A stretch of 51,701 nt of DNA, from contig NZ_LZDE01000333.1 of the NCBI RefSeq assembly GCF_002009015.1, positions 1 to 51,701 of the forward strand, written 5' to 3'. This DNA is from Microbulbifer mangrovi. Lineage in GTDB: Bacteria; Pseudomonadota; Gammaproteobacteria; Pseudomonadales; Cellvibrionaceae. Each line of letters starts with the position of its first letter. The first letter of the stretch is position 1. Positions 16,107-24,410 of this stretch are shown here, one piece after another. The position numbers and the translations under genes are program-made. The notes under the pieces are model-generated. The model had not been told where the DNA came from and ran no database searches. It was given only the letters and a program-made list of their open reading frames with translations.

Positions 16107-17252
16107 ATGAGTGAATTCCAAATGCCCCGCGGCATCGTGATCAGCGGCACCGGACTGTGGACGCCGCCGGATGCCATCAGTAATGAAGAGCTGGTACAGG
16201 CGCTCAACGCCTACGCGGAAAAGTACAACCGCGAAAATGCCGATGCCATCGAATCCGGCGAGCTGCAGGCCAAACCCTACTCCTCCGCCGAATTTATCGA
16301 GAAGGCCTCGGGTATCAAGAGCCGCTACGTGGTCAGCAAAGAAGGTATTCTCGATCCCGAACGCATGCGCCCCTACCTGCCGGCGCGCGGCGACGACGAG
16401 CTGAGTCTGCAGGCCGAAATGGGCCTGAAGGCGGCAAAGCTGGCTCTGGAAAAAGCCAACAAGAAACCGGAAGACATCGACGCGGTGATCGTGGGTGCCT
16501 CTTACCTGCAGCGCGCCTACCCCGCCATCGCCATCGAAATCCAGGCGCAACTCGGTATCGACGGCTTTGCGTTCGATATGGAAGTCGCCTGCTCCTCGGC
16601 CACTTTCTCTCTGCAGCGCGCGGTGGATACCATTAGCGGCGGCTCGGCCAAAGCGGTACTGGTGATCAACCCGGAACTGGCTTCGCCGCAGGTGGATTAC
16701 ACCGATCGCGACAGCCACTTTATTTTTGGCGACGTGGCGGTGGCCAGCGTGGTGGAGCGCCGCGAGACCTGCAGCGGAGAGTCTGCGTGGGAAGTGCTCG
16801 GCACCAAGGCAAAGACCCTGTTCTCCAACAATATCCGCTCGAACTTTGGCTACGTGGCCCGCGCCGAAGACAGCGATCCGTTTGGCCCCGGCAAGCTGTT
16901 CCGCCAGAACGGACGCAAGGTATTCAAGGAAGTGTGCCCGATGGCGGCATCACACCTGGAGACCCAGGTTGAAGAACTGGGTATGCAACCCGCCGCGATT
17001 GACCGCTGGTGGCTGCATCAGGCGAATATCAATATGAATAACCTGATTGCGAAGAAGCTGATGGGCGACGAGGCCTCCACCGAGCGCGCGCCGGTGGTTC
17101 TGGACCGCTACGCAAACACCGCCTCCGCCGGCTCGGTGATCGCGTTCAATCTGCACAGCGACGATCTGCCCGTGGGCAGCAAGGGCGTGATCTGTTCTTT
17201 TGGTGCCGGTTACTCCATCGGCAGCCTGGCGCTGGAAAAGATCGCCGTCTGA
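16107..17252 (+). CDS. Beta-ketoacyl-ACP synthase III-like protein (PA3286 type)
   Basis: 381 residues of the thiolase fold, longer than FabH (about 320) because of an inserted stretch near residues 30-90. The KAS III triad is intact: Cys162 in ACSSATF, His304 in LHQANIN and Asn337 in NTASAGS. The sequence resembles the P. aeruginosa PA3286 protein, which condenses octanoyl-CoA with malonyl-ACP and so feeds beta-oxidation products back into fatty-acid synthesis. That resemblance is from memory. No other fab gene is adjacent, which fits a shunt enzyme rather than housekeeping FabH. The start is the ATG at 16107. A GTG two codons upstream is also open. Confidence 0.85.
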   Translation: MSEFQMPRGIVISGTGLWTPPDAISNEELVQALNAYAEKYNRENADAIESGELQAKPYSSAEFIEKASGIKSRYVVSKEGILDPERMRPYLPARGDDELSLQAEMGLKAAKLALEKANKKPEDIDAVIVGASYLQRAYPAIAIEIQAQLGIDGFAFDMEVACSSATFSLQRAVDTISGGSAKAVLVINPELASPQVDYTDRDSHFIFGDVAVASVVERRETCSGESAWEVLGTKAKTLFSNNIRSNFGYVARAEDSDPFGPGKLFRQNGRKVFKEVCPMAASHLETQVEELGMQPAAIDRWWLHQANINMNNLIAKKLMGDEASTERAPVVLDRYANTASAGSVIAFNLHSDDLPVGSKGVICSFGAGYSIGSLALEKIAV

Positions 17253-17253
17253 T

Positions 17254-17290
17254 GTTGCCAGCCTCCGGCGCATCAGTGGCCGGAGGCAAC
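17254..17290. terminator. Hairpin between convergent KAS III and CadC-type genes
   Basis: An 8-bp stem CCTCCGGC / GCCGGAGG (17262-17269 with 17279-17286) is extended by GTTG / CAAC across a 4-nt bulge. It fills the 20-bp gap between the two stop codons and runs into the end of the minus-strand gene. No T-tract follows on either strand, so termination is possible but not certain. Confidence 0.4.
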
Positions 17291-19123
17291 CTGCTCGGCA
17301 AGCGGTGGGTAGAACTCTGTTTTGCGGAAAGCCGCCAGCTGCGGATCCACATTCAGAAACACCATGGAATGGGAGTTCTGCACCGTCGCCCGGCGTAGCC
17401 ACAACTCTACCGCCGACAAATCCCCAAGGGCGAGATAGGCTTTCGCCATTTCATAAGACGGCAGATAGCCATCGCTTCCTTCCAGCCCGGTGAGCAGCGC
17501 ACGCGCATCCTCCGCCTGCCCGCTAAGTGCCAGCACCCTCGCCAGTGAAGCGACACCGATGGCGCTCCCCTGGGAGCGAGAAACATTTTCCTGCAGGGAT
17601 GTCTTCGCTGCATCGAGATCCCCCATGGCCTCCAGGGCCCACCCGCGCCACAGATAGACCAGCTCGAAATCCGGATCCAGCTCCTGTGCCAGTGCCAGCT
17701 GCTCGAGTGCTGCTTCATGCTGGCCCGCGTGATACAGCACCCATCCCAGTGCGGCATTGGCAATCAGAGACAGGGGGTCGAGCTCCGTGGCTTTGCGCAT
17801 TTCCCGCTCCGCCTCGCTAAAGCGACCGGCAGCCACCAGCAGGTTGGCATACCACTGGTGCGCCTTGGAGGAATCCGGTTTGAAGGCAATGGCCTGCAGG
17901 AAATGGGCCTCGGCCTGGTTCAGATCCCAATCGTAATACAGCGCTACATACCCCAGGTTGGCCTCTGCGGAGGCATTGGCCGGATCCAGCTGCAGAGTGC
18001 GGCGGGCCGCGCCGCGCGCGCGGGTGAATGCCTCGGACGGCGCCAGGTAATCGTAGAACCCCAACACGGCGAGGGCATCGGCCAGCCCCGCCCAGGCCGG
18101 CGCATACTCCGGCGCCATCGCAATGGACTGCTCAAAATAATCCACCGCCGCGAGCAAACTGCTTTGCGAACGCTTGTGCCAGTAGAAACGTCCCTTGAGG
18201 TAATTGTCGTAAGCCTCCGGGGGAATCCGGCTCACCGCTGTGGTGCGCTCGCCGGTGGCGTGCAGCTCCCCGGCCAGTGCCCCGGCGATCTCCAGAGCGA
18301 TCTCTTCCTGCACTGCAAAAATATTGGTCAGTTCCCGCTGGTAGCTGCGCGACCACAACTGATAGCCATCGCGGGCGTCTACCAGCCGCACATTAATACG
18401 CAGCTGTTCGCCATCCCTGCGCACACTGCCTTCAACCAGCGCGTCCGCATTCAGTAATTGACCAATATTGCGGGCGTCCAGATCCGAATCCCGCAGTGCG
18501 AACGACGAGGTCCGCGACACCACGCGAATGCCCTGAAACCCGGAGAGACGATTGAGCAGGTCGTCAGCCAAGCCATCACTGAAATAATCCCGCTGGTTAC
18601 TTTCACTGGTATTTATAAACGGAATTACCGCAACAGAGCCGAGGGGAGCGCGCTCTTCCGGGGCAGTTGTAATCCAGCGAGGGACCAGGAAATAAAGCAG
18701 CAGGGATAAACTAGTCAACAGCACCACAGCAGCGGGAAGTTTCGGGAGGTGCATGGTGTTGCCGCCGGGCTGCGGCGGCGCTGTATCCACAGCCGCTTCC
18801 CTCGCCACCGGAATTACCGGTGCAATAAAGCGATACCCCTTTTTGGGGACTGTTTCGATAAAGCGGGAACTGCGTGCCGAGTCATTGAGCGCCTGCCGCA
18901 GCTTGCGCACCAGGGTATTGAGATTGTCATCGAGCAAGCCGCTGCGGTCTTGTGGCCAGAAATGCTGGAACAGTGCTTCCCGGGTCATCAGTTCACCGGG
19001 GTGGGTTACCAGCAGGACGAGGAGACGCAGCGGTAATTCCTGCACATTCACGGGCCTGCCGCGCCGGGTGAGCGCTGGCTGATGGCAGTCGAGTTCAAAT
19101 TCTCCGAATTGCAGCGTCGTCAT
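17273..19123 (-). CDS. CadC-type membrane transcription regulator with TolB-like domain and TPRs
   Basis: 616 residues. Residues 1-103 are an OmpR/CadC winged-helix DNA-binding domain (ending KKGYRFIAPV). A single membrane segment lies at about 130-148. After it come a TolB/FlgO-like N-terminal domain (GSVAVIPFINTS onward, to about 290) and some 300 residues of tetratricopeptide repeats at the C-terminus. The layout suggests one-component signalling: a periplasmic sensor of TPRs driving a cytoplasmic DNA-binding head. It is divergent from the DUF4242 gene across 201 bp that contain a perfect palindrome, so that gene is the likely target. The signal is unknown. Confidence 0.88.
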   Translation of the reverse strand: MTTLQFGEFELDCHQPALTRRGRPVNVQELPLRLLVLLVTHPGELMTREALFQHFWPQDRSGLLDDNLNTLVRKLRQALNDSARSSRFIETVPKKGYRFIAPVIPVAREAAVDTAPPQPGGNTMHLPKLPAAVVLLTSLSLLLYFLVPRWITTAPEERAPLGSVAVIPFINTSESNQRDYFSDGLADDLLNRLSGFQGIRVVSRTSSFALRDSDLDARNIGQLLNADALVEGSVRRDGEQLRINVRLVDARDGYQLWSRSYQRELTNIFAVQEEIALEIAGALAGELHATGERTTAVSRIPPEAYDNYLKGRFYWHKRSQSSLLAAVDYFEQSIAMAPEYAPAWAGLADALAVLGFYDYLAPSEAFTRARGAARRTLQLDPANASAEANLGYVALYYDWDLNQAEAHFLQAIAFKPDSSKAHQWYANLLVAAGRFSEAEREMRKATELDPLSLIANAALGWVLYHAGQHEAALEQLALAQELDPDFELVYLWRGWALEAMGDLDAAKTSLQENVSRSQGSAIGVASLARVLALSGQAEDARALLTGLEGSDGYLPSYEMAKAYLALGDLSAVELWLRRATVQNSHSMVFLNVDPQLAAFRKTEFYPPLAEQVASGH

Positions 19124-19230
19124 ACACCACCCGGACCGGGTCCTCAGGGATTTCCGCGCCAGATGCGCGGTTCATGTGTACCGCTAAGCCATTGATTTAA
19201 CGGCATTCCCCGGTTCAGGTAAAGGTCAGG

Positions 19231-19244
19231 TGCAATTCATTGCA
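19231..19244. promoter_or_regulatory. Palindrome in the divergent regulator/DUF4242 spacer
   Basis: TGCAAT-TC-ATTGCA is a perfect 6-bp inverted repeat, flanked by the imperfect direct repeats GGTCAGG and GGTCGG. It sits midway between the CadC-type gene and the DUF4242 gene, a natural place for the regulator's own binding site. No known consensus is matched. Confidence 0.4.
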
Positions 19245-19276
19245 GGTCGGTAAGCGCGCTGGTTGGATGCAACCCA

Positions 19277-19300
19277 GACCACCGGCGGACCTCGGTGGTC
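19277..19300 (+). other. Hairpin just ahead of the DUF4242 ribosome site
   Basis: GACCACCG and CGGTGGTC form a perfect 8-bp stem with an 8-nt loop. The stem ends about 10 nt before the GGAG that serves the ATG at 19325. It may stabilise the message or tune translation. Confidence 0.4.
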
Positions 19301-19324
19301 ATTCAACCAACGGAGAAACAGACC

Positions 19325-19660
19325 ATGGTACGTTCCATTTTTACTACCGCGTTACTGCTCTGCAGCCTGTCCACCTTTGCCGCCGAAAACCACCAGTACA
19401 TCATTGAGCGCACCATCCCGGGAGCCCAGAAGCTGACCGCGGAAGAGCTCAAATCCATCTCGCAGAAATCCCGCGCGGTACTTGAATCACTAGGGCCGGA
19501 AATCCAGTGGCAGCAGAGCTATGTCGCGGAAGACAAGTTCTACTGCGTCTACCAGGCACCGAACAAGGAAATCATCGCCAAACACGCCAAGCTGGGCGGC
19601 TTTCCCGCAGACAAGATCGTCGAGGTGAGCGGAATTATCGGCCCGCAGACGGCAGACTGA
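19325..19660 (+). CDS. Exported DUF4242 domain protein
   Basis: 111 residues. Residues 1-19 are a signal peptide (cleavage near TFA-A). The remainder, YIIERTIPGAQKLTAEELK through GGFPADKIVEVSGIIGP, is a compact ferredoxin-like DUF4242 domain, a family with no firm function. The start is the ATG at 19325 with GGAG 9 nt upstream, preferred over an in-frame GTG at 19295 that would spoil the signal peptide. It is transcribed away from the CadC-type TPR regulator and probably controlled by it. A role in envelope stress or nickel/oxidant handling would be guesswork. Confidence 0.85.
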   Translation: MVRSIFTTALLLCSLSTFAAENHQYIIERTIPGAQKLTAEELKSISQKSRAVLESLGPEIQWQQSYVAEDKFYCVYQAPNKEIIAKHAKLGGFPADKIVEVSGIIGPQTAD

Positions 19661-19842
19661 GGCAGCCCCCTCCCCCGGGGCGCACTCGCCGCCCCGGGAA
19701 GCACCCCCATTTCCCCGCAACTATTCCCACGCGACTATTCCCGCGCGACTCACGGGTATTGTCGTTTGGCGGCACCGGGCAACCGCGTTAGCATAGCGCC
19801 CCCTATTGACCAGAGCTTTGCGAAGCTTAGCGGAGCGCAGCC

Positions 19843-20829
19843 ATGACCGAATCGTCACACCCCTACGATGCCCTGACCCCGGACCGGGTGATCGACTGTG
19901 TGGAGAGTGTTGGGCTGCTGTCTGACGCGCGGATATTTCCCCTCAACAGCTACGAAAACCGCGTCTACCAGGTGGGGATTGACGAGGCGCAGCCGCTGAT
20001 CGCCAAGTTCTATCGACCGGGGCGCTGGAGCGATGCGCAAATCCTCGAGGAACACCAGTTCTCCCTGGAACTGGCCGCCGCCGAAGTACCGGTGGTGGCG
20101 CCGATGGAAATCAATGGCGGTACCCTGCACTCGGCGCACGGCTTTCGCTTCGCCCTGTTTCCCCGTCGCGGTGGACGCCAGGTGGAGCTGGATAATTTCG
20201 ACCACCTGGAACAGGTAGGCACCATGCTCGGGCGTATTCACGCCATCGGCGCGGCGCGCCCCTTTGAGCACCGCGGGGAACTGTCGCTGCAGCACTTTGC
20301 CATCGATAGTCGGGAATTCATTCTCGGTGGTGATTTCCTCCCCCGTGAAAATGTAGAGGCCTACGCCACCGTCACCGCCCACCTGATCGAACAGATCGCG
20401 CCGCTATTCGAACAGGAATGGAGCAAAATCCGCCTGCACGGCGACTGCCACAGCGGAAACTTCCTGTGGCGGGACGATACGCCCTGGTTTGTGGACCTGG
20501 ACGACTGCATCAGCGGCCCGGCCATCCAGGATATCTGGATGCTGATTTCCGGTGACCGCGCGGAGCAGACCGCCTATCTCGACGCGGTGGTAGAAGGTTA
20601 CGAGACCTTCTACCCTTTTGATCCGGCCCAGCTGCAACTGGTGGAGCCCCTGCGCTGCCTGCGCCAGATGCACCACGCGGCCTGGCTGGCACGGCGCTGG
20701 GAGGATCCGGCATTCCCCATCGCCTTCCCCTGGTTCAACACCCCGCGCTACTGGGCGGAACATATTCTGGCCCTCAGGGAACAGCAATCGGCTCTGCAGG
20801 AACCGCCGCTCACCCTCGGCGCCGTGTGA
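19843..20829 (+). CDS. srkA: Stress response kinase A (YihE/RdoA)
   Basis: Cytoplasmic Ser/Thr kinase of the aminoglycoside-phosphotransferase (APH) superfamily that dampens stress-induced death in E. coli. The 328-residue length is typical. The catalytic loop is HGDCHSGN with its His at residue 199 and Asp at 201. The metal-binding DLDD follows at 218-221. An N-terminal NSYENRVYQVG segment forms the nucleotide-binding strand pair. cysE begins 25 bp after the stop, so the two are likely co-transcribed, although their functions are unrelated. In many gammaproteobacteria srkA sits next to dsbA instead. Confidence 0.93.
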   Translation: MTESSHPYDALTPDRVIDCVESVGLLSDARIFPLNSYENRVYQVGIDEAQPLIAKFYRPGRWSDAQILEEHQFSLELAAAEVPVVAPMEINGGTLHSAHGFRFALFPRRGGRQVELDNFDHLEQVGTMLGRIHAIGAARPFEHRGELSLQHFAIDSREFILGGDFLPRENVEAYATVTAHLIEQIAPLFEQEWSKIRLHGDCHSGNFLWRDDTPWFVDLDDCISGPAIQDIWMLISGDRAEQTAYLDAVVEGYETFYPFDPAQLQLVEPLRCLRQMHHAAWLARRWEDPAFPIAFPWFNTPRYWAEHILALREQQSALQEPPLTLGAV

Positions 20830-20854
20830 TCCACAGCAAAGGAAATTTATTCAG

Positions 20855-21673
20855 ATGGAAAACCTAAAGCCCCGTGTGGAGCAGGACGAGCTGTGGAGTG
20901 GGATTCGCAAAGATGTGTCGGTACAGGTGGAACGGGAACCGATCCTCGCCAGTTTCCTGCACGCCACCATTCTCAACCACAACACGCTGGAGTCTGCGCT
21001 CAGCTTTCACCTCGCCAACAAACTCGACAGCCCGGTCGCTCCCGCACTGCTGATTCGCGAAGTCATCGATGAAGCACTGGAAGCAGACCCGAGTATCGGC
21101 GCTGCTGCACGCGCGGACCTGACGGCGGTAGAGCAGCGCGACAGCGCCTGCCACTCCCTGTACGAGCCGTTCCTGTATTTCAAAGGGTTCCATGCCCTGC
21201 AGGCGTGGCGGGTAGCCCACTGGCTGTGGCAACAAAATCGCCGCTCGCTTTCGCTGTTTGTGCAGCACCGGATCTCGGTGGTATTCGGTGTGGATATCCA
21301 CCCTGCGGCAAAGCTCGGCCGGGGGATCCTGCTGGATCACGCCACCGGGATCGTGATCGGTGAGACAGCGGTGGTCGAGGACAATGTTTCCATCATGCAG
21401 TCCGTCACCCTCGGCGGCACCGGCAAGGAATCCGGCGACCGTCACCCGAAAGTGCGCTGCGGCGTATTGATCGGCGCCGGCAGCAAAATCCTCGGCAATA
21501 TCGAGATCGGCCGCTGTTCGCAAATCGCATCCGGCAGTGTGGTGCTGAAAGCCGTGCCGGAAAAAGCGCTGGTGGCAGGTGTACCCGCCAAGGTCATTGG
21601 CACTGCCAGCTGCGACCAGCCGGCGCTGTCGATGAATCAATGCGCCCTGTCGCAGGTGGATCGTTTGCGCTGA
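20855..21673 (+). CDS. cysE: Serine O-acetyltransferase
   Basis: Transfers acetyl from acetyl-CoA to L-serine, making O-acetylserine for cysteine synthesis. The 272-residue protein has the family's helical N-terminal domain (residues 1-140) and a left-handed beta-helix of hexapeptide repeats (about 145-255) with DIHPAAKLGRGILLDHATG and TLGGTGKESGDRHPKV as landmarks. The last segment (VAGVPAKVIG and a short tail) is where cysteine feedback acts in known enzymes. The ATG at 20855 has AAGGAAA about 9 nt upstream. It follows srkA closely, and an acetyltransferase gene is 63 bp downstream. Confidence 0.95.
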   Translation: MENLKPRVEQDELWSGIRKDVSVQVEREPILASFLHATILNHNTLESALSFHLANKLDSPVAPALLIREVIDEALEADPSIGAAARADLTAVEQRDSACHSLYEPFLYFKGFHALQAWRVAHWLWQQNRRSLSLFVQHRISVVFGVDIHPAAKLGRGILLDHATGIVIGETAVVEDNVSIMQSVTLGGTGKESGDRHPKVRCGVLIGAGSKILGNIEIGRCSQIASGSVVLKAVPEKALVAGVPAKVIGTASCDQPALSMNQCALSQVDRLR

Positions 21674-21736
21674 TTCTGCTGTCACAGGTTGCGAACAATA
21701 GATACGGCCATCAACCGGCAGGACTATTCTGTAACC

Positions 21737-22600
21737 ATGAAATACAGTCTCAGCGCGAAAAATCTCGTTTGCCGCAACCTGGAAAACAAAGCCGGGTACT
21801 GTGCAGACCTCTTGAATCCCAAACAGAGCAAGGAAATCACTGGCCTGCTGCGCACCGACAGCGGGCTGCTCAGCAGCCGCTTCAACCAGGTAGTCAGCAA
21901 CTCGGTGATGCAACCGCGAATCCTGCAGCGCTTTGTGGTGGACTACTTTGCGGAACGGCACAGCCCCTTTTCCCTGTGGCACTGCGCCAGCAAGCCCCTC
22001 GATGACGAAGCCCTCGCCGAGCTACACCTGGTGCGCAAGGCGCCGCAGATTGCCATGGCCTCAGAGGTGAAACAGCTGGCCGCGGAAGAAGTGCAACTGG
22101 AAGGGTTGGAGATCAAGCCGGTTATCACCGCGGAGGGCATCCTCGCCTACGGCGACCTGATTGTGGAAATGCAGGGCAACCCGCGCGAAAACGCGCAGAT
22201 CAAAAAATTCTACCAGCAGCTCTCGGAGCTACCGGAACACAAACACAGCCGTCTCAAACTGTTCCTGGGCGAATACCAGGGCACCCCCGTCGCCACTGGC
22301 TGCCTGTTTTCCTCCGCCGATTCCCTCGGTTTCTACGACCTCGCCACTCTCGCGGAACACCGCGGCCGCGGTATCGGCAGGGCCATGTTCCAGCATCTGG
22401 TCAACGAAGTGACCTACAGCCACCACAAACATGCAGTGGCCCTGGTGGGCGAGGATCAACAGGACCTGTGGCTGAATGCCGGCTTCTATGCCGTGGGCGA
22501 GGTCGCCCACTACGAATTCACCCCGGAGCGCGGCAGCGCGCATATTCCGAACGGCCCGGCGGAAAACAGCGAACTGAGCGACGGCCGCAAAAGCGCCTAA
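21737..22600 (+). CDS. GNAT family N-acetyltransferase
   Basis: 287 residues. The C-terminal half (about 150-260) is a GNAT domain: GEYQGTPVATGCLFSS, FYDLATLAEHRGRGIGRAMFQHL (the R-G-x-G-x-G acetyl-CoA loop) and a final NAGFYAVGEVAHYEF strand. The N-terminal half shows no motif I can name. The ATG at 21737 lacks a clear ribosome site, so the start is the least certain part. The substrate is unknown. It runs in line behind cysE and converges on epmA with a 15-bp gap. Confidence 0.85.
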   Translation: MKYSLSAKNLVCRNLENKAGYCADLLNPKQSKEITGLLRTDSGLLSSRFNQVVSNSVMQPRILQRFVVDYFAERHSPFSLWHCASKPLDDEALAELHLVRKAPQIAMASEVKQLAAEEVQLEGLEIKPVITAEGILAYGDLIVEMQGNPRENAQIKKFYQQLSELPEHKHSRLKLFLGEYQGTPVATGCLFSSADSLGFYDLATLAEHRGRGIGRAMFQHLVNEVTYSHHKHAVALVGEDQQDLWLNAGFYAVGEVAHYEFTPERGSAHIPNGPAENSELSDGRKSA

Positions 22601-22615
22601 CCCGGAGCGCGTCGC

Positions 22616-23569
22616 TCAGGCGCGCTCGATGGGAAAAGCAATCACCTCCTCGATCCGGCTGGCACCGCAGGCCAGCATCAGCAACCGGTCCACCCCCAGT
22701 GCCACCCCCGCGCACTCCGGCATGCCCGCCTCGAGGGCCTGTACCAGGCGCTCCTCGAACGGGTGTACCGGCTTGTGGTTACCCTCGCGATAGCAGTGAT
22801 CCGCCTCAAAGCGACGCAACTGCTCCGGCGCATCGGTCAATTCCCAGTAACCATTGGCCAGCTCCATGCCACCTACATAGGCCTCAAACCGCCGCGCCAC
22901 TGGCACGCCCAGCTCATCATCCTCCACCCGTGCCAGCGCCGCCTGCGTCGCAGGGAAATCGTAAACCAGCGAGATCCCCTCCCCCATATTCGGCTCAATG
23001 TGGTGGCTCATCAACAGGTCAAGGCACTCATCCCGGCCCGCCGGCTCGAACGACAGCTCCAGCACCTTCGCCACCGTCGCCTTCAGTTCCTCGAAAGACG
23101 CCCGGTGCGGGTCCACGTCCAGGTGCTGAAGAAACAGCGCGCGATAACTGTACGAGCGCACTTTTGAAATCCGCAGCAGCCAGGACAACAGCTCCCCCAC
23201 CTCGATCATCAAGCGGTGGTCATCCCAGCCCACCCGGTACCACTCCAGCATGGTGAACTCGGGATTGTGCCGCCCCCCGGCCTCGCCATTGCGGAACGCC
23301 TTGCCCAGGTAATAGCAATCCCCCATCCCCGCCGCCAGCAGCCGCTTCAGACCGAATTCCGGGCTGGTCGCCAGATACGCAGCGTCACCGCTGCAATCGG
23401 CCACAATCGAGTCGATATGCGGGTCACTGGTGGCACGCCGGGAAAGAATGGGTACCTCCATCTCCAGTACCTGGCGTTCGCTGAAGAAACGACGGATATC
23501 CGCGAGCAGGGTGGCGCGGCGGCGGAGGTTTTCCAGGGGGGCGGTGGGGCGCCAAACAGAATCAGACAT
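22616..23569 (-). CDS. epmA: Elongation factor P--(R)-beta-lysine ligase
   Basis: Class II lysyl-tRNA-synthetase-like enzyme (GenX/PoxA/YjeA) that attaches (R)-beta-lysine to the conserved lysine of EF-P. The 317-residue protein is a catalytic core only: it lacks the tRNA-anticodon domain of LysRS, which marks EpmA. Class II motifs are visible: SPEFGLKRLLAAG, the motif 2 arginine in FRNGEAGGRHNPEFTMLEWY, and motif 3 at GVALGVDRLLML near the end. It lies on the same strand behind efp, 139 bp away with a terminator in the gap, so it needs read-through or its own promoter. Confidence 0.96.
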   Translation of the reverse strand: MSDSVWRPTAPLENLRRRATLLADIRRFFSERQVLEMEVPILSRRATSDPHIDSIVADCSGDAAYLATSPEFGLKRLLAAGMGDCYYLGKAFRNGEAGGRHNPEFTMLEWYRVGWDDHRLMIEVGELLSWLLRISKVRSYSYRALFLQHLDVDPHRASFEELKATVAKVLELSFEPAGRDECLDLLMSHHIEPNMGEGISLVYDFPATQAALARVEDDELGVPVARRFEAYVGGMELANGYWELTDAPEQLRRFEADHCYREGNHKPVHPFEERLVQALEAGMPECAGVALGVDRLLMLACGASRIEEVIAFPIERA

Positions 23570-23655
23570 AAGAATAATTAACTGAAAGGGTGAACCAGTT
23601 TAGTTGCCAATAATCACAAAACGCTGATGCGAAGGCAGAGCGCTGGGCAGGAACG

Positions 23656-23686
23656 AAAAAGGGCGAATACCGAAGTATCCGCCCTT
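23656..23686 (-). terminator. Rho-independent terminator of efp
   Basis: On the minus strand AAGGGCGGATAC-TTCG-GTATTCGCCCTT forms a 12-bp stem with one G-T pair and a UUCG-type tetraloop, ending in a run of five T residues. It lies 22 bp after the efp stop. Confidence 0.85.
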
Positions 23687-23708
23687 GAGATCAGCAATCC
23701 AGGAAAGA

Positions 23709-24281
23709 TCAGTCTTCCTTGGCGCGCCCCAGGTATTCACCGGTACGGGTGTCGACCTTGATGGTCTCGCCGATTTCCAGGAACAGCGGCACCTTCACCA
23801 CAGCACCGGTGGACAGGGTCGCCGGCTTGTTACCGCCCTGGGCAGTGTCACCGCGCAGGCCAGGATCAGTATCGGTGATCTCCAGAATCACATGGTTCGG
23901 CGGCGTCACCGCCAGTGGCGCACCGTTGTACAGAGTCACAACACAAACATCCTGTTCCTTCAGCCACTTGGCCGCATCGCCAACTGCCTTCTCATCCGCT
24001 TGATGCTGCTCGAAAGTCTCCGGCTCCATGAAGTGGAAGAACTCACCATCGTTGTAGAGATATTCCATATCCCGGTCCATCACATCCGCAGACTCCAGGC
24101 TCTCACCGGAACGGAAAGTGCGTTCCCAGACCCGGCCGGTCTTCAGGTTGCGCAGCTTCACGCGGTTGAACGCCTGGCCCTTGCCGGGCTTCACGAACTC
24201 ATTCTCCACAATGGAGCAAGGGTCGCCGTCCAGCATCACCTTCAGACCGCCTTTGAATTCGTTAGTGGAATAACTAGCCAT
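23709..24281 (-). CDS. efp: Elongation factor P
   Basis: Ribosome-binding factor that relieves stalling at polyproline runs. The 190-residue length and three-beta-barrel layout are standard. Lys34, in the loop [10 protein letters not shown], is the residue that receives beta-lysine. With epmA downstream and epmB divergent, the whole modification system is encoded within 3 kb. EF-P in this organism is therefore expected to be beta-lysylated rather than rhamnosylated, which would need an Arg at this site and EarP. The final hydroxylation enzyme EpmC is not in the window. Confidence 0.97.
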   Translation of the reverse strand: MASYSTNEFKGGLKVMLDGDPCSIVENEFVKPGKGQAFNRVKLRNLKTGRVWERTFRSGESLESADVMDRDMEYLYNDGEFFHFMEPETFEQHQADEKAVGDAAKWLKEQDVCVVTLYNGAPLAVTPPNHVILEITDTDPGLRGDTAQGGNKPATLSTGAVVKVPLFLEIGETIKVDTRTGEYLGRAKED

Positions 24282-24410
24282 GAGTTCCTCGAAATATCAG
24301 CATTGAGCCGTCAAATTGATTAAACTTCGCGCGCCCCGCACCGGGAAACGGGCAACCAAACCCGTCAAAACAGCAGTACCGCCGCCGACCGCGCCAAAAA
24401 ACAGCCGCAT

